A stretch of 64,000 bases of DNA from Aquatica leii. Taxonomy: Eukaryota > Arthropoda > Insecta > Coleoptera > Lampyridae. How positions within the stretch are numbered: position 1 is the stretch's first letter; every line of letters starts with the position of its first letter. The notes below the pieces were generated by a model. The model did not search any database. It saw only the letters and a list, made by a program, of their open reading frames with translations, and was not told where the DNA came from. The stretch is from NCBI GenBank assembly GCA_035610365.1, contig CM069433.1, positions 173,430,882-173,494,881 of the forward strand, given 5' to 3'. The position numbers and the translations under genes are program-made. This document shows, piece by piece, positions 36,166 through 47,847 of the stretch.

Positions 36166-36812
36166 AAGGATTTAGCTTAACCCACATAAGCTCACGGAAA
36201 GAGTAAAGTTTTTTTGCTAATTAATTTGTTTTTTTTTTACTAATGAAAACATAAAATGTTCTAATTTAAAAAAAAAACACTTCATAAACACTTCATAAAC
36301 ACAAACATTGTCACAACGGAATTAAATAAATAATTAGAAAAAACCACAAACTGTACATAATAATAAATAATTCATTAGGCATACCAGTAAAACTCAAATT
36401 TCAGATACCATACGTCAATCGACAAAAACTGCTGCAAATAAAATAGAATTCACAATTATCAAAAATCTGAGAGGACAAAATTTTTACTATGTCAAAGCAG
36501 ACTAATGTAATAGTGTGGTTATTTCAGACCAAAAAGATTATTTTGATCAAATAAAGGTTATGGTTAACTTTTACAGGTAGAGGAAAACTTCAATTTTTTT
36601 TTTACCCAGGTTGCACACAAAATAAAAAGTCAAGTATTTCAAATTATTTTTTAAATGTGGTTGTCAAATGACACGTATAAATGTTAAATTAACATATTTT
36701 CTCTTCTTTGGTATGCCAGGGAGCTCCTGGTGAGATAGTACAACTTATGTACCACTAGTCTTGTAATAAAAAGTTTTTAATTTTTTAGTTATTTTTGCTA
36801 AAATATTATCTT

Positions 36813-39800
36813 TTATTTTACCCAATTGTGATAGTACTGAGAGCATGACTTTGTTTTCGATAAACAAAGCGGTACTTTGCAGACCGTACAAATCCATTCT
36901 GTGCGAATTTGCTTATCTTTAGTACTACATCTTGTGCATCTCCGTGTAGTGCGAATAGGTTGGTGGGCAGAATTTGTAATTCTTACCTCATGGAATACTG
37001 TAGGTTTGTGCTTTTCTATTTCAACTGGATTTGTATTTATAGCGGGGCGCCTCAGTGACACCAATTTTGTTGCCACTAAACCGTCAATCCCTAGTCTTCG
37101 AAAATTTTTATGACTTACGGTATTTCCTTGAAGTTTAAAAGTTTTTTTTAAGGATTCACAATGGCAACATCAAGAAAATCAAAAAATATACGATCCCACC
37201 ATTTGTGGCTTTTTCTGTCTAATTCATAATTTGACTTTAGTTGGTCAAATTTATAGACATATAACATATTAGCATTATAATCAACTAAGGCTTGAGGGCA
37301 AGTCACATCCATAACCTCGCCATTCTTTTGTTTTCTACGCACATTTGAAATTACTGTAGCTTCGTGAAAATTAGATAATATTTTCCAATATATCTCACCA
37401 TGTTTCATTAACTTGTCACTTTACATTTTTAGAATGTTTTTTCTTGATGGATTTATTGTACCACAAGCGTAAATATCTTTATTTTTCAATTTTACTAGTA
37501 GTTGATAAGATGTAAAATAATTATCAAAAAATACACGATGTTTTTTCCTTCTAAACTTTCCATTAATATTTTCAGTGCTCTTCCTCCTAAATCTTTTTCT
37601 ACAGTTTCTCTTTTCTTACCGGTATATATTTCAAATTTATATAGATAGCTTGATTTATCTGCCAAAGACCAAATTTTGTAACATCTTTTAATTGACTTTT
37701 CCGGCATATATTGCTTCAAAGTGCTCCTACCATTAAATCTAATCATCGATTCGTCGATAACCAAAAACTGAGCTGGTTTTAAACATTTTAAAAAATTGTT
37801 TGATAATTCATACATTAATGGTCGCAGTTTATATAATAATAATGAATAATGAAGATCAGGACTTGAACTCCAATAATCTCTGTAGCTTTGCAAAGGTTTT
37901 ATACTAATTAGAAAATTTATTAAGTATTCATTTCAGTTACATCAGTTGGTCTGTATTTTTTGTTGATTTTTAGTTCCGTTTGAGCGGCATAAAGGTTTGT
38001 TTAAAAAACTATATTTTCTATGATTGTAACGTGTAAATTTCAACTTCGAGCAAAAATCCGCCTGAGAGTTAGGCAACTTACAGTAATACATTCGACCTCG
38101 AGTCGTGGTTCTAAGTCACGCTTGTGAGGGCGCGCGAAGGTTGTTTGCCATCTACAAATTTCATTTTTATGCTGTCATTTGGTCGATTAACAACGGGGGA
38201 ACGTCGGAGAGGTGAGATAAATGGAATTTCTTTTTCATCTTGTAACATCTACTACAACGACGCTTTATTTTAGCATTTTGAAAGTAAATCCGACTAAACA
38301 TCCGGTGCGAATAAGATCAGCACGATGTATTTGGGCGGCCAAACGCATAAAGTGGGTTAGTATTTCACACGTGGTTTAGAAATGGAGGCGAACCAACTAA
38401 TGCTCACAATTTTTAGCTCTTTTCTTTTGATGTTGATTTTGATTCTGGATTCTTGATTCTGACTTCTTCGTCCGTCGTTCTTAATTATGTCTTTGTGGTC
38501 TTACATCTGTAATCCGGTGGAAATGGTGGGCACACTAAAACATTTCGGATTGTCGACAAAATAAGGGAAACAACAGGTATAAGGATCCCAGAGGATCGTT
38601 GGCGCGGTGCAAGCGAGGTATTTATGAAACCTTTATCTTCGAGTCGCGGGAGACTCGCTCGCTGTCAACCTTGTTTCGGCCAGACGCTATAGCCTTCGGT
38701 TATCATCATACGCGGTACGTGCGTAGTGAACTCGAGATCGCTTTCTTTGTCGACGTTTGTAAATTGCTCAGAGTAAGAATAATACCATTTATGTGTAAAC
38801 GGACACAAGAGTGAGATGTAAGGTCTAGTGAATTTTGTTTTAATCGATTACGTTAATTACCGGTCTTAATTATGATGTACTTTTATAACTTTATCTTATC
38901 AGAGTAATTCTAATGCGTATTTATAGCTTGTCGAATTAAGTTTAGTAATATCTAACGTAAAATTTTTTCTGTAAAACATGTTGATAGTAATTATTCAACG
39001 CTTTATCTTGTAATGGTTGAGTCATTACAATTATTTATCGTAACTTCTCATTCATATCTGCGTCATATAAAGTAGTTTATAAATTCATCAAGGGTAGAAA
39101 TTTGGGAGCTATGCCGTCTCTCGGAAACTAATTATTTATTATTTTGATTACCGGTTGTGCGGAGCTTGATCAAGATCCACCGGGCGGTATTTTGTTTACG
39201 GTAACGCGATTACATATGGCTAATAGCTACAGTAGCCGCGGTGATAGTTATCTATCAAATCTTATTAGTTTCTGTGGCTCCCAGAATCTATTTTTGGGAC
39301 CTGTTTATTTATATGTAATTTATATATATATGTGCTTACTAATTTTTCTTGTTGGGGGTTATATAAATAATTGATAGGGATTTTACCAGTGGCGTAACCG
39401 TCGAGGAGTTTGTGTTTCTTCCGTTCCGGAAGGAGGCTGTGAATCATTTATTACAATAAATGGTTATTGTTAATACAAAATATGTTTTCTTTTGGGGGGA
39501 CTTCGGGTCTAGGCTCTCCTTTTCTCCTACCTAGACTATAATTTCTGGGATACAAAAGTTTCGAGAAGAGGTGGCGCACTTGGGCATTTAGCTTACCGGA
39601 AGAAACTTAGTGTCTTACGATTTTCTTTAACCCGACGACATTTTCTGCGGCGAGGCTAGCCGAAAGGTAAGCGACAACATCTGGGTAATTACGTTTAGGT
39701 AATATTATTCTTCATTCTTTCTTTTTTTTTTCTCCACTTTCCCCATTAGATCACAATAAATATTGTAACATGATTTCAGTTGTTATCATTTATAATTAAA

Positions 39801-40207
39801 CTAAAGATTTTATAAAGCATAGGGTTGGTAACCTGATTAACCATATCTGCTACTTCAGCAGAATCTGTAAAATCGCCAATATCATAGCTCATAAAATTAG
39901 TGTCCTATTTAGGTACTGTCTGTGCTTCTTGAATGTTATTTCTTATATATAACTAGCTGAGAAGAAAATTGTTTTCAGGATCTGACAAATCAGATTTGTC
40001 TTTAATAATTTCTTCGTCAATTTACAGTTCTTGGTTGTTATTTAGATCCAATTCATCAACGACTGTCTTTTGATCAGTAGGATGAGTTTCGTATTCAGCG
40101 TAAAACTCCTCCATTGTCATATCTACTAAATTAAAGGATAACACATCCAACTTCTTTTGATTCATGTTCCCATCACACCTATCACTATAGTCCACTGTTT
40201 TACTCAA
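36813..40207 (-). pseudogene. piggyBac-like transposase relic 3, split by a solo LTR
   Basis: The N-terminal acidic part is at 40207-40022 (MTMEEFYAEYETHPTDQ) and continues past a stop with GDFTDSAEVADMVNQVTNP to about 39775. A 1.75-kb solo LTR follows. Beyond it the protein resumes: EIIENIV, TNLYAAQTELKINKKYRPTD, then a frameshift and SYRDYWSSSPDLHYS. IDESMIRFNGRSTLKQYMP then carries the first catalytic Asp of the DDE core, followed by KFEIYTGKKRETVEKDLGG. The next piece (37408-37148) has DYNANMLYVYKFDQLKSNY and RKSHKWWDRIFFDFLDVAIVN, the third catalytic region. The last (37076-36813) ends in a Cys-rich zinc ribbon (CTRC...CTVC). A segment of about 40 residues is missing after DLHYS. Domain order is complete, but the frame is broken in several places. 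Confidence 0.85.
38025..39770 (+). mobile_element. solo LTR, family B, 1.75 kb, in piggyBac relic 3
   Basis: Begins TGTAACGTG and ends TATTGTAACA. The 4-bp duplication TGAT flanks it (38021-38024 and 39771-39774). Removing the LTR and one TGAT brings ACTGAAATCATAGAAAATAT together, which reads EIIENI at the right place in the transposase. No coding capacity is recognised inside. Confidence 0.85.
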
Positions 40208-43200
40208 GTCGCATTTTCACAATTGCATTGACATTGCTTACTTATTCATTGTTACACGTTGTGGTTTTAATCCACGTGTTATTTAGAAGAAAATTTAAAT
40301 AACGTGAGCTATAAATTAAATTTATACCGCAGATACTCAATAGCAATTTTTTTGCAGATTTTGTACATTGTTACAATGAACAGGTACGAACAGTAGTTTT
40401 GATATAAAATAGCTACGTAAAAATTCACTTTGTACTAAAGTTTTCGTAATACTATTTCATTTATAATTAATTTAAAAGACCTCAATGTTAAAAACGTGAC
40501 TCTAATAATAAAAGCAAAAAGCTTTGAATACATTTGGCAACAAACAATTAAATTTTTAATTATCTATCTATTCTAATATTCAATAACATGACATATAACA
40601 AAAATGAGATCATTGTTAATTCCATATTCTAAAATTAAATATTTATTCCTTATATAAGCGTATCAAATATTACAGTTAAATTATTGAGATTACTTTTTTA
40701 TGTTCTTGATAACAGTTATAGCTAATGTTTAACTTAACTGTTATCAGTAAATTTTATTTTGTTGCATTTTCTATGTAAGTTTTATAGAATAAAAATTGTG
40801 CAGTTATTAAATTGTTTTAATTTAATGTGTACTTACATAAAAATACAATATTTTTTAGTTTTAAGCATATTTACTAATGCTTCACATTTTTGCTTATTAT
40901 TATTAGTATATTTTTTTTGAAAAATAATGTTTAACATTAATTTTTTCAAGAATTTAAATGTTTTCGTTTTTAAATTTAATACTTATTGATTTTACGTTTG
41001 AAATTTATACAAAAACTTTTTGGATTTGCTTACACGCTGTAGTTTTACTTTGGAAAATTGGAAACGTAATAATTTTTATACATCTGCAAAGCTTGATGAT
41101 ATTTCTTTTAAACTTGTTTTGAGTAGAACTTGCTCTACGTAGAGTCTCGGAAAGGTACCGATAACTTTAACGGTTAGCAGTGTAAATAAAATTCGGTCAA
41201 TTTAACTCATATATACAACTATATAAAAAACTACACTTTGTCGTAGATATAACGTTAAATGTATCTCATTCTTTTAGTCAATTTATTTTATTTTTGTAAT
41301 GTGTTTTAATATATTTTTTTTGTAAACAGCAAATCAATATTGATACGTAACAGATTTTTTATGTATGTAGAAGCGCAAAAATTATTTTTGTTAAAAAAGA
41401 TATAAATGACCCAATGGGTTAAACGTTGGGGGTTTGTCTACAACAAGATTACTATTCAATTTTGATACTATATATAACATTATTAATAGTTGAATATGGG
41501 TAACTTCTTGTTTCAGTAACTTAATTAAGCTTGTAAAATTTATACAAAGTTTTATTTTGCGGCCATTCTCTTTCTTATAACCAAGAGTTAATAGAGCCAC
41601 GTAAAAGAAATCCAACGGCAACCCTGTTCTATGCACACATGTTTTTTAGTTGTGTCGGTTACGTTGTTTAAGGTCGAGCTCCACCTGTTTATTGCGGTTT
41701 GTTCATAATCAGCGATTGTTTTGTTAATAAATATTTTGTTGTTTGTAAATAGATACTATATCAGGTAATAGAAAAAAGCAGCTTGAACATTTTGGTGATA
41801 ATCTAAGCCAATTCTTCATTTTTTCAGGAAACTATTATCTAATATTTTAAAGATGACCAAGCACAAAATAATCATGACCATTTGAACAGTATTCGTTAGA
41901 CAGTTATCTGAAATATTTTATTAGAGAAAATCATTGAAATCGTTGCGATGCACTTAGTTTTCATACACTTGCGGCAACTCCTGAATTGTTGCTGCTTCAG
42001 AAACAAATCAGTTTCCTAAATAAAAAATTGTCAGTGAAATTGTTCATTCATTTGACAAAATTCAATGCAAGCTAATTAGAACCACACCCACAAAAAAATT
42101 GTCATTTGTGGGTTTCATTATTTAGGTGTACTCAAAACTACGACCTAAGAATTTTTAGAATACCAATTTTATCTATAAATGCGACATATATAAAACAATC
42201 AACATGTTACAAAATAGATTCGAGGCATTATCTTCTGAAAAAAAACAGGTTCTTTAAATTGAAACCGTTGCCGAAAATGTGTAATACAATACTACAGGGA
42301 AATTTAATTTAAAACCTATCTTTAACAAAATTTAACTAAACATGGAATAAACAAAAAACTTCATATCCAGATGTGTCAGATTAGAAGTCTTTTATAGTAA
42401 TCCAGTTTAAAGGCCGATAAAATAATACCAAAAAGTAGGTGTAGAACTTCTTTAAAGTACGATGGTAGTTAATGGCTCATTTTTTATAACAAAATTTTTA
42501 ATAAAAATATACATTTAGAGAATATTTGATTGTTGTGCAACACGTAAGAACTAAAATTATTACTTCTATTATTTAAATGAATGCAGGTAGTTAAATAAAA
42601 AAGCTGACACATTTTTTACTACCTACTGACTTAATCTGAAATTTTAGAATTTTGCATTGTAAACATGAAAACCGTATTCTAACCATATTCTAAATTGCAT
42701 AGATGCTACAATGCTTTAAACGTTACGACCGCAAGTAAAATTTTATTATATGTTAAAATGTTGAAAGTTACGAATTAGAACAAATAATGAATCTATCGGA
42801 CATAAGCAAAACACGCTAAAAGCTTAATACTTATGATACTGAAAATTGGTTTGCTTTAGGTTGAAGGCCGTAACTACCATATACAAATTTCTCAACGAAA
42901 AAAATTTCAGAAGGTTAATGACTGGTTATGTCCATGCATATCAATAACGTTTTAACCCTGGCAAACTAGCTAAAAGGAAATTTTATAATATTGAAGCAAC
43001 ATAGCAGCCGTTATTTTTAACCTGCAACCACTGATATAAACTACCAAACGCTTAAATTCTGCTATAATATCCCAAATCTATTGCAGCATTATTACTAAAA
43101 CGTAAAGGGAATAGCCAGCGAGAAAATTTAAACGTAAAATAAGAATTACTTACGATTTAGCAAAACGCGTAAGAGCCCCAACGATTGCAGCAACAACGAA

Positions 43201-44009
43201 AGTAGTAACAAGCAAGAAAATCCTTTACATTGAATACAGTCAATTTTATAACAAATAAATACTTTCGGGTTTTAAACCGCGTTCCATATTTACACTTTTC
43301 ACGAAATTCATAAAACTTAGAAAGTTTACAAACTTTGAGAACTTACAGTATTTGACGTTTCGATAGTCAAGTCGCTGTTTTCTTCAGAAAAACTGAAACT
43401 ATAAAGAATACTGTTAATTTTAGACCTTATTGGCGGCAGTGCCGTTGAAAAACCAGCGCAGTCTTGAATTTTATTACAAATTATCATTTATCTCAAATAC
43501 GTAATTAATGACATGCGACAGCATTATCGATAATACGTAAACTACTAATAAAATCCAAAAATCCTTTCTTAAATGAATAATGAAGACACATCAATCAATG
43601 GTCATATCTGTGGATAATTTTTATCCACTGATTCATAAAGATAATATCCACGGAAGTGACTTTTTTAATTCAAAATTTACAAAAATAACTTCTAAATTAA
43701 GCATAAACATACAAAGTTGGTGTTAGTGATACATATACGCAATTAAATGACAAAAACTATAGTTTATAATTAAAGCGTGACATTTTATGCGTGACGAGTT
43801 TTAAGATTAAAAAACTACATAGAATTTACTCGTAGCGGTTGGAACATTAGAAACTGACAGCGTGAGTCAATATGACGGAACTTTGTTATATCCAATAGCG
43901 TTTAATTAAATGAGCTATATTTTAAAATATACTATTGATGTGACAGACATCTATGGAACAAACTTTTTTAATTAAATACGGGAATAATACTAAAATTTAA
44001 AATGTTAAA
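40208..44009. other. AT-rich stretch, nothing firm
   Basis: No protein family recognised. At 43340-43420 the minus strand carries CTGAAGA...CGAAACGTCAA, reminiscent of the Penelope-like 3' UTR element, without a clear stem between; possibly a decayed 3' end. Confidence 0.45.
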
Positions 44010-44013
44010 ATAG

Positions 44014-44476
44014 TGTTACGTTTTAATTTATTAAAAACTAATTTATTTATAACGACTAAAACTACGTTTACTTATTATAGAAATATGTATACTTTTAAAT
44101 TAACCGAACTAATTAAATCTAATAATAAAAACACTTACACTATAATTTATGTATAACCGTTGTATAACACTTAAGATAAGATAAGGTCCTCGGATTTGTT
44201 TACACTATAAGTCACGTTCACTCGATTCGGAGTACACTGTTATTTATTTAAAACGCCGCGCGTGCTAACGATACGTATTTATTTCAACTTGATAATCTTC
44301 TTAATACTGCATGCTTTCACATTCCAGCAATAACTGACCTACGATTTCCATCTTCGGCTTTTATAGACATCGGCGAATTCTTCTCGATCGTTCCTCACTT
44401 TTCGCTATATCTTCTAGAAACTAGATAACAGTTCTAGAAGGCTCTTGCATTTGCATGTAATTTCTTGGACGTTTCA
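44014..44476 (-). repeat. 3' LTR of the gypsy element, 463 bp
   Basis: TGAAACGTCC...AACGTAACA on the element's strand. A TATAAAAG box lies about 110 bp from its start (44358-44365 on the plus strand), a plausible U3 promoter. The last part of the pol frame runs 56 bp into it. Confidence 0.95.
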
Positions 44477-45512
44477 CTGCCCCCCTCTTAGGACTGTTCT
44501 GTCCCAGAACAGGAGACTGGATGTGACACCGGTAAAAGGGATCGTGGCGATAGCGGCAGCTTCCTCCATTTCGGCAACTTCCTTGACCATAAAAGTAACA
44601 GCCAATGGACTTTTCCTGACCCAATACTCTCCTCAGTTGGTAACTACAGACCAACACTTGAACGCCTGTTCCTCGGAAGACGACCTCCAACATGTTTCGA
44701 ACTGTCCTCCAATTCAATTGGTCTAAGCCACAACCAAGCTTGGGTACTGCCAATTTCTTAACATGATGGAACTCCATTTGTCTCTTGAGACTCCATAATG
44801 TTCGCCACAGATCTTTGTATAACGGCTTGACACGTGAGTATTTCTTGGTGACCAGATAGAAAACGAAGCGTCCGTCACCACGTAGTCCTACAACCTTTCC
44901 GACTGCCGGTTGCTGTCTTCGTAATTCATCTAGCTGTCCAAACTTCTTTTTAAACACGACTGCAACCCCTTTGGACATGTCAAGCTCCTCGCTCACGCAA
45001 TGTGCGATGGCGTAATCTTTTTGTGTCTGGAACAGGTCTTGTTGTTCCTCGGTGGTAACTCCGAACCTAGATTTTCCAGAACCTCCGTATAAGTTCATAA
45101 ACTTTTCGAACTCCATTTCTTCGATTGGATTCCTGGTTCTGCTACTTATTACTCTGGTTCGGACCTGAACTTGCGGATTGTGGTTATCGCCAGCAAACGG
45201 GGCTAGACGATCGACGTGGACCACTTTTGGCTTGCCTCTGGGCGGTTTTCGGATGCGGTATATAACGTCGTTAATACGCTGCACGACTTCATAGGGGCCC
45301 TCCCATTGCCTTTGCAGCTTCGGCGACAAACCACGTCTCCTTTGAGGGTTATACAACCAAACCATATCGCCAGGTTGAACCCCACCATTTTGCGCCTTGA
45401 CGTCATATCTTGTTTTCATCCTGTCGCTGGCAATTTGTGTGTTTTTACGAACCTCTTCATGTACTTCGTCTAGCCTCTTTGCCAGCTTGCTGACGTAATC
45501 TTCTCCAGCGAC
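44421..45512 (-). CDS. pol C-terminus: integrase GPY/F, TARG1-like macro domain, CCCH finger
   Basis: In frame with the upstream integrase across a single TAA (45513-45515). Counting residues from the Met at 45419: 17-75 is the integrase C-terminal GPY/F module (GDMVWLYNP, WEGPYEVVQRINDVIYRIR). About 119-262 is a macro domain: QQDLFQTQKDYAIAHCVSEE, GVAVVFKKKFG, FVFYLVTKKYSR, VPKLGCGLDQLNW and a final strand VQVLVCSY. This is the layout of TARG1/OARD1-type ADP-ribosyl hydrolases, whose reaction uses a Lys and an Asp; both appear to be present (K192 at 44844-44846, D233 at 44721-44723). Residues 274-292 form a CCCH zinc finger, C-x7-C-x5-C-x3-H. The frame ends inside the 3' LTR. Expected activity is removal of ADP-ribose from protein or nucleic acid; the role in the element is unknown. 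Confidence 0.9.
   Translation of the reverse strand, partial: VAGEDYVSKLAKRLDEVHEEVRKNTQIASDRMKTRYDVKAQNGGVQPGDMVWLYNPQRRRGLSPKLQRQWEGPYEVVQRINDVIYRIRKPPRGKPKVVHVDRLAPFAGDNHNPQVQVRTRVISSRTRNPIEEMEFEKFMNLYGGSGKSRFGVTTEEQQDLFQTQKDYAIAHCVSEELDMSKGVAVVFKKKFGQLDELRRQQPAVGKVVGLRGDGRFVFYLVTKKYSRVKPLYKDLWRTLWSLKRQMEFHHVKKLAVPKLGCGLDQLNWRTVRNMLEVVFRGTGVQVLVCSYQLRRVLGQEKSIGCYFYGQGSCRNGGSCRYRHDPFYRCHIQSPVLGQNSPKRGAVKRPRNYMQMQEPSRTVI
44477..44489 (-). promoter_or_regulatory. polypurine tract
   Basis: AAGAGGGGGGCAG directly before the 3' LTR on the element's strand; primes plus-strand DNA synthesis. It is also coding (Lys-Arg-Gly-Ala region of the pol tail). Confidence 0.85.
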
Positions 45513-47847
45513 TTATTCTTCCGGTCTTCGTCCAAATTGAAGATCGCATGGTAATCTTATCTCACGACCGAGCATGACACAGGATGGTGTTTGGCCTGTG
45601 CTTTCGTGAACGGATGATCGGTACGCCATTAAGAAGAGGTGCAAGTACTGATCCCAGTCTCTTTGATGTTCGGACACTACCTTGGCTAAGTACTTGCCCA
45701 TTGTTCGATTCATCCGTTCAACCATGCCATCAGACTGAGGATGGAGAGGCGTTGTCCTAGTCTTTTTAATTCCTAACAGTCGGCAAACTTCTTGAAACAG
45801 CCCAGACTCAAAATTGCGGCCTTGATCGGAGTGTAATTCCAACGGAACTCCAAACCGGCAGAAAAACTCCTTTACTAATACGTCTGCGACTGTAGCTGCT
45901 TCCTGATTGGGTATGGCGTAAGCCTCCGTCCATTTCGTGAAATAATCCATTGCCACCAAGATGTATTTATTTCCCGAATCGGATTCTGGGAACGGCCCTG
46001 CGATGTCAATCGCTACTCTTTCCAAAGGGCTTCCTACGTTGTATTGTTTCATGGGTGCTTTGCGCTTTCTCGCTGGACCATTTCCTGAAGCGCAGACTAT
46101 GCATTTACGGCACCATTTCATGACGTCCTCTTTGCAGTTCATCCAGTAGAATCGTTCTCGCACTTTACCCAACGTCTTCTTAATGCCAAAGTGTCCTCCT
46201 GATGTCCCATCGTGGAGATGCTTTAACACTTCGGTCACCCTGCTCTTCGGCACTACCAGCTGTAGTCTGTTTCCCGTGCCCTCGGCACTTTCTAGGGATC
46301 GCTTAAGGAGACCGTCTTCTACTATCAAGGAGTCCCACTGCGCCCAGTACGCTTTGATATTTTTGCCCAAAGCACTCACTTCTTCCCAGGTTGGTCGTCG
46401 GCCGCTTTCTTTCCAGTCCAGGAGTAGTCTTATTTCAGGATCGTCTTCTTGTTCGCGACGTAACTGCTCAGGTTCCCACTCATCATCAACCATAGCAGTT
46501 CTCCGGAGACATTCGACTTTTTCTTCCAGTCGCGAACAATGGTTGCAGTCCGCCGGACATGGTCTTCTGGACAAGGCATCAGCGTTGCGATGACTGCTTC
46601 CGGCACGGTGTTCTGTGTCATAGTCATACTCTTGCAGTCTCTCGATCCATCTTGCCACTTGTCCTTCTGGGTTACGGAACTGCAGAAGCCATTTTAAAGC
46701 GGCGTGGTCTGTTCTCAGTAAAAACTTTCGTCCATACAAATACTTGTAGAAATGTTCGATGGACTTAACGACTGCTAACAGCTCCCTCCTAGTCACGCAA
46801 TAATTCCTTTCTGGCCTGGACAAAACCTTGCTAAAATACGCGATAACCTTTTCTTGTCCATCTTGAATCTGCGAAAGGACCGCGCCTATGGCCAGATTGC
46901 TTGCGTCGGTATCCAAAACAAACTTTCCATCTTCTCTTGGATAACTCAAAATCGGCGAAGTGACTAGGGCTTGTTTTAGTTGATTAAAAGAACTTTCGCA
47001 GTCTTCATTCCATCTAAATTCTGCTTTTTCTTCAGTTAATTTTGTTAATGGTTTCGCAATATTGGCAAATCCGGGTACAAATCTTCTATAATAAGTGCAC
47101 AACCCAAGGAAACTTCGGACCTGATGTTTGTCGATTGGTCTTGGCCATGCTTGCACGGCTCGGATTTTGTCTGGGTCAGCCCTCACTCCATCTCTAGATA
47201 CGACGTGGCCAAGGTATTGGACTTCCTTCTTAAATACGTGGCACTTCTTTGGGCTCAGTTTGAGGTTAGCCCCACGTAATCGCTGGAACACTTCCTTCAA
47301 GTTGCTCAAGTGTTCTTCAAACGACCTTCCAACCACGATCACGTCGTCCAGGTAAACCAAGCACGTCTTCCAAGACAATCCGCGCAAGATGGTCTCCATC
47401 AAACGCTCGAACGTTGCAGGAGCGTTACACAGGCCGAAGGGCATTACAGTGAACTGCCACAAACCAGTTCCGATCGTAAAAGCTGTTTTTTCACGATCCT
47501 TGGGTTCTAATTCTACCTGCCAGTATCCACTCTTTAAATCTAACGTAGAAAACGACTGGGATCCTGACAGGGTGTCTAGCGTATCGTCAATTCTGGGTAA
47601 AGGGTAGCTGTCCTTTTTGGTCACGTCGTTTAGCTGCCTGTAGTCTACGCAAAACCTCGTTGATCCATCCTTCTTCTTCACGAGTACCACTGGGGATGCC
47701 CATGGACTACTTGAAGGTTCAATCACGCCTTTTCTCTCCATATCCGTAATTATTTGTTCGGCTTCTTCTCTTTTCGCCAAAGGAAGTCTGCGTGGATGTT
47801 GTCGTATCGGTCGAGCGTCTCCGGTATTAATTTTGTGTTTCACCACG
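45513..47847 (-). CDS. pol: gypsy pol: reverse transcriptase, RNase H, integrase
   Basis: Continuous frame of about 777 codons with no true start; it continues the protease frame across the LTR insertion at 47848. RT: SPWASPVVLVKKKDGSTRFC, then STLDLKSGYWQ, MPFGLCNAPATF and the catalytic YLDD at residues 165-168 (47343-47354). RNase H: FVLDTDASNLAIGAVLS and ALKWLLQFRNPEGQVARW. Integrase: zinc-binding H-x-H/C-x2-C (HLHDGTSGGHFGI ... CRKCIVC), then the catalytic DIAGPF, SDQGRNFES and the Glu in HPQSDGMVERMNR. All catalytic residues I can check are present. It ends at a lone TAA after RPEE, with normal integrase sequence resuming in frame right after. Resembles the mdg1/412 type. Confidence 0.95.

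Noticed and set aside
38599-38814. 71-codon frame in the solo LTR
   Set aside because: Not conserved in the other copy of the LTR and no family resemblance.
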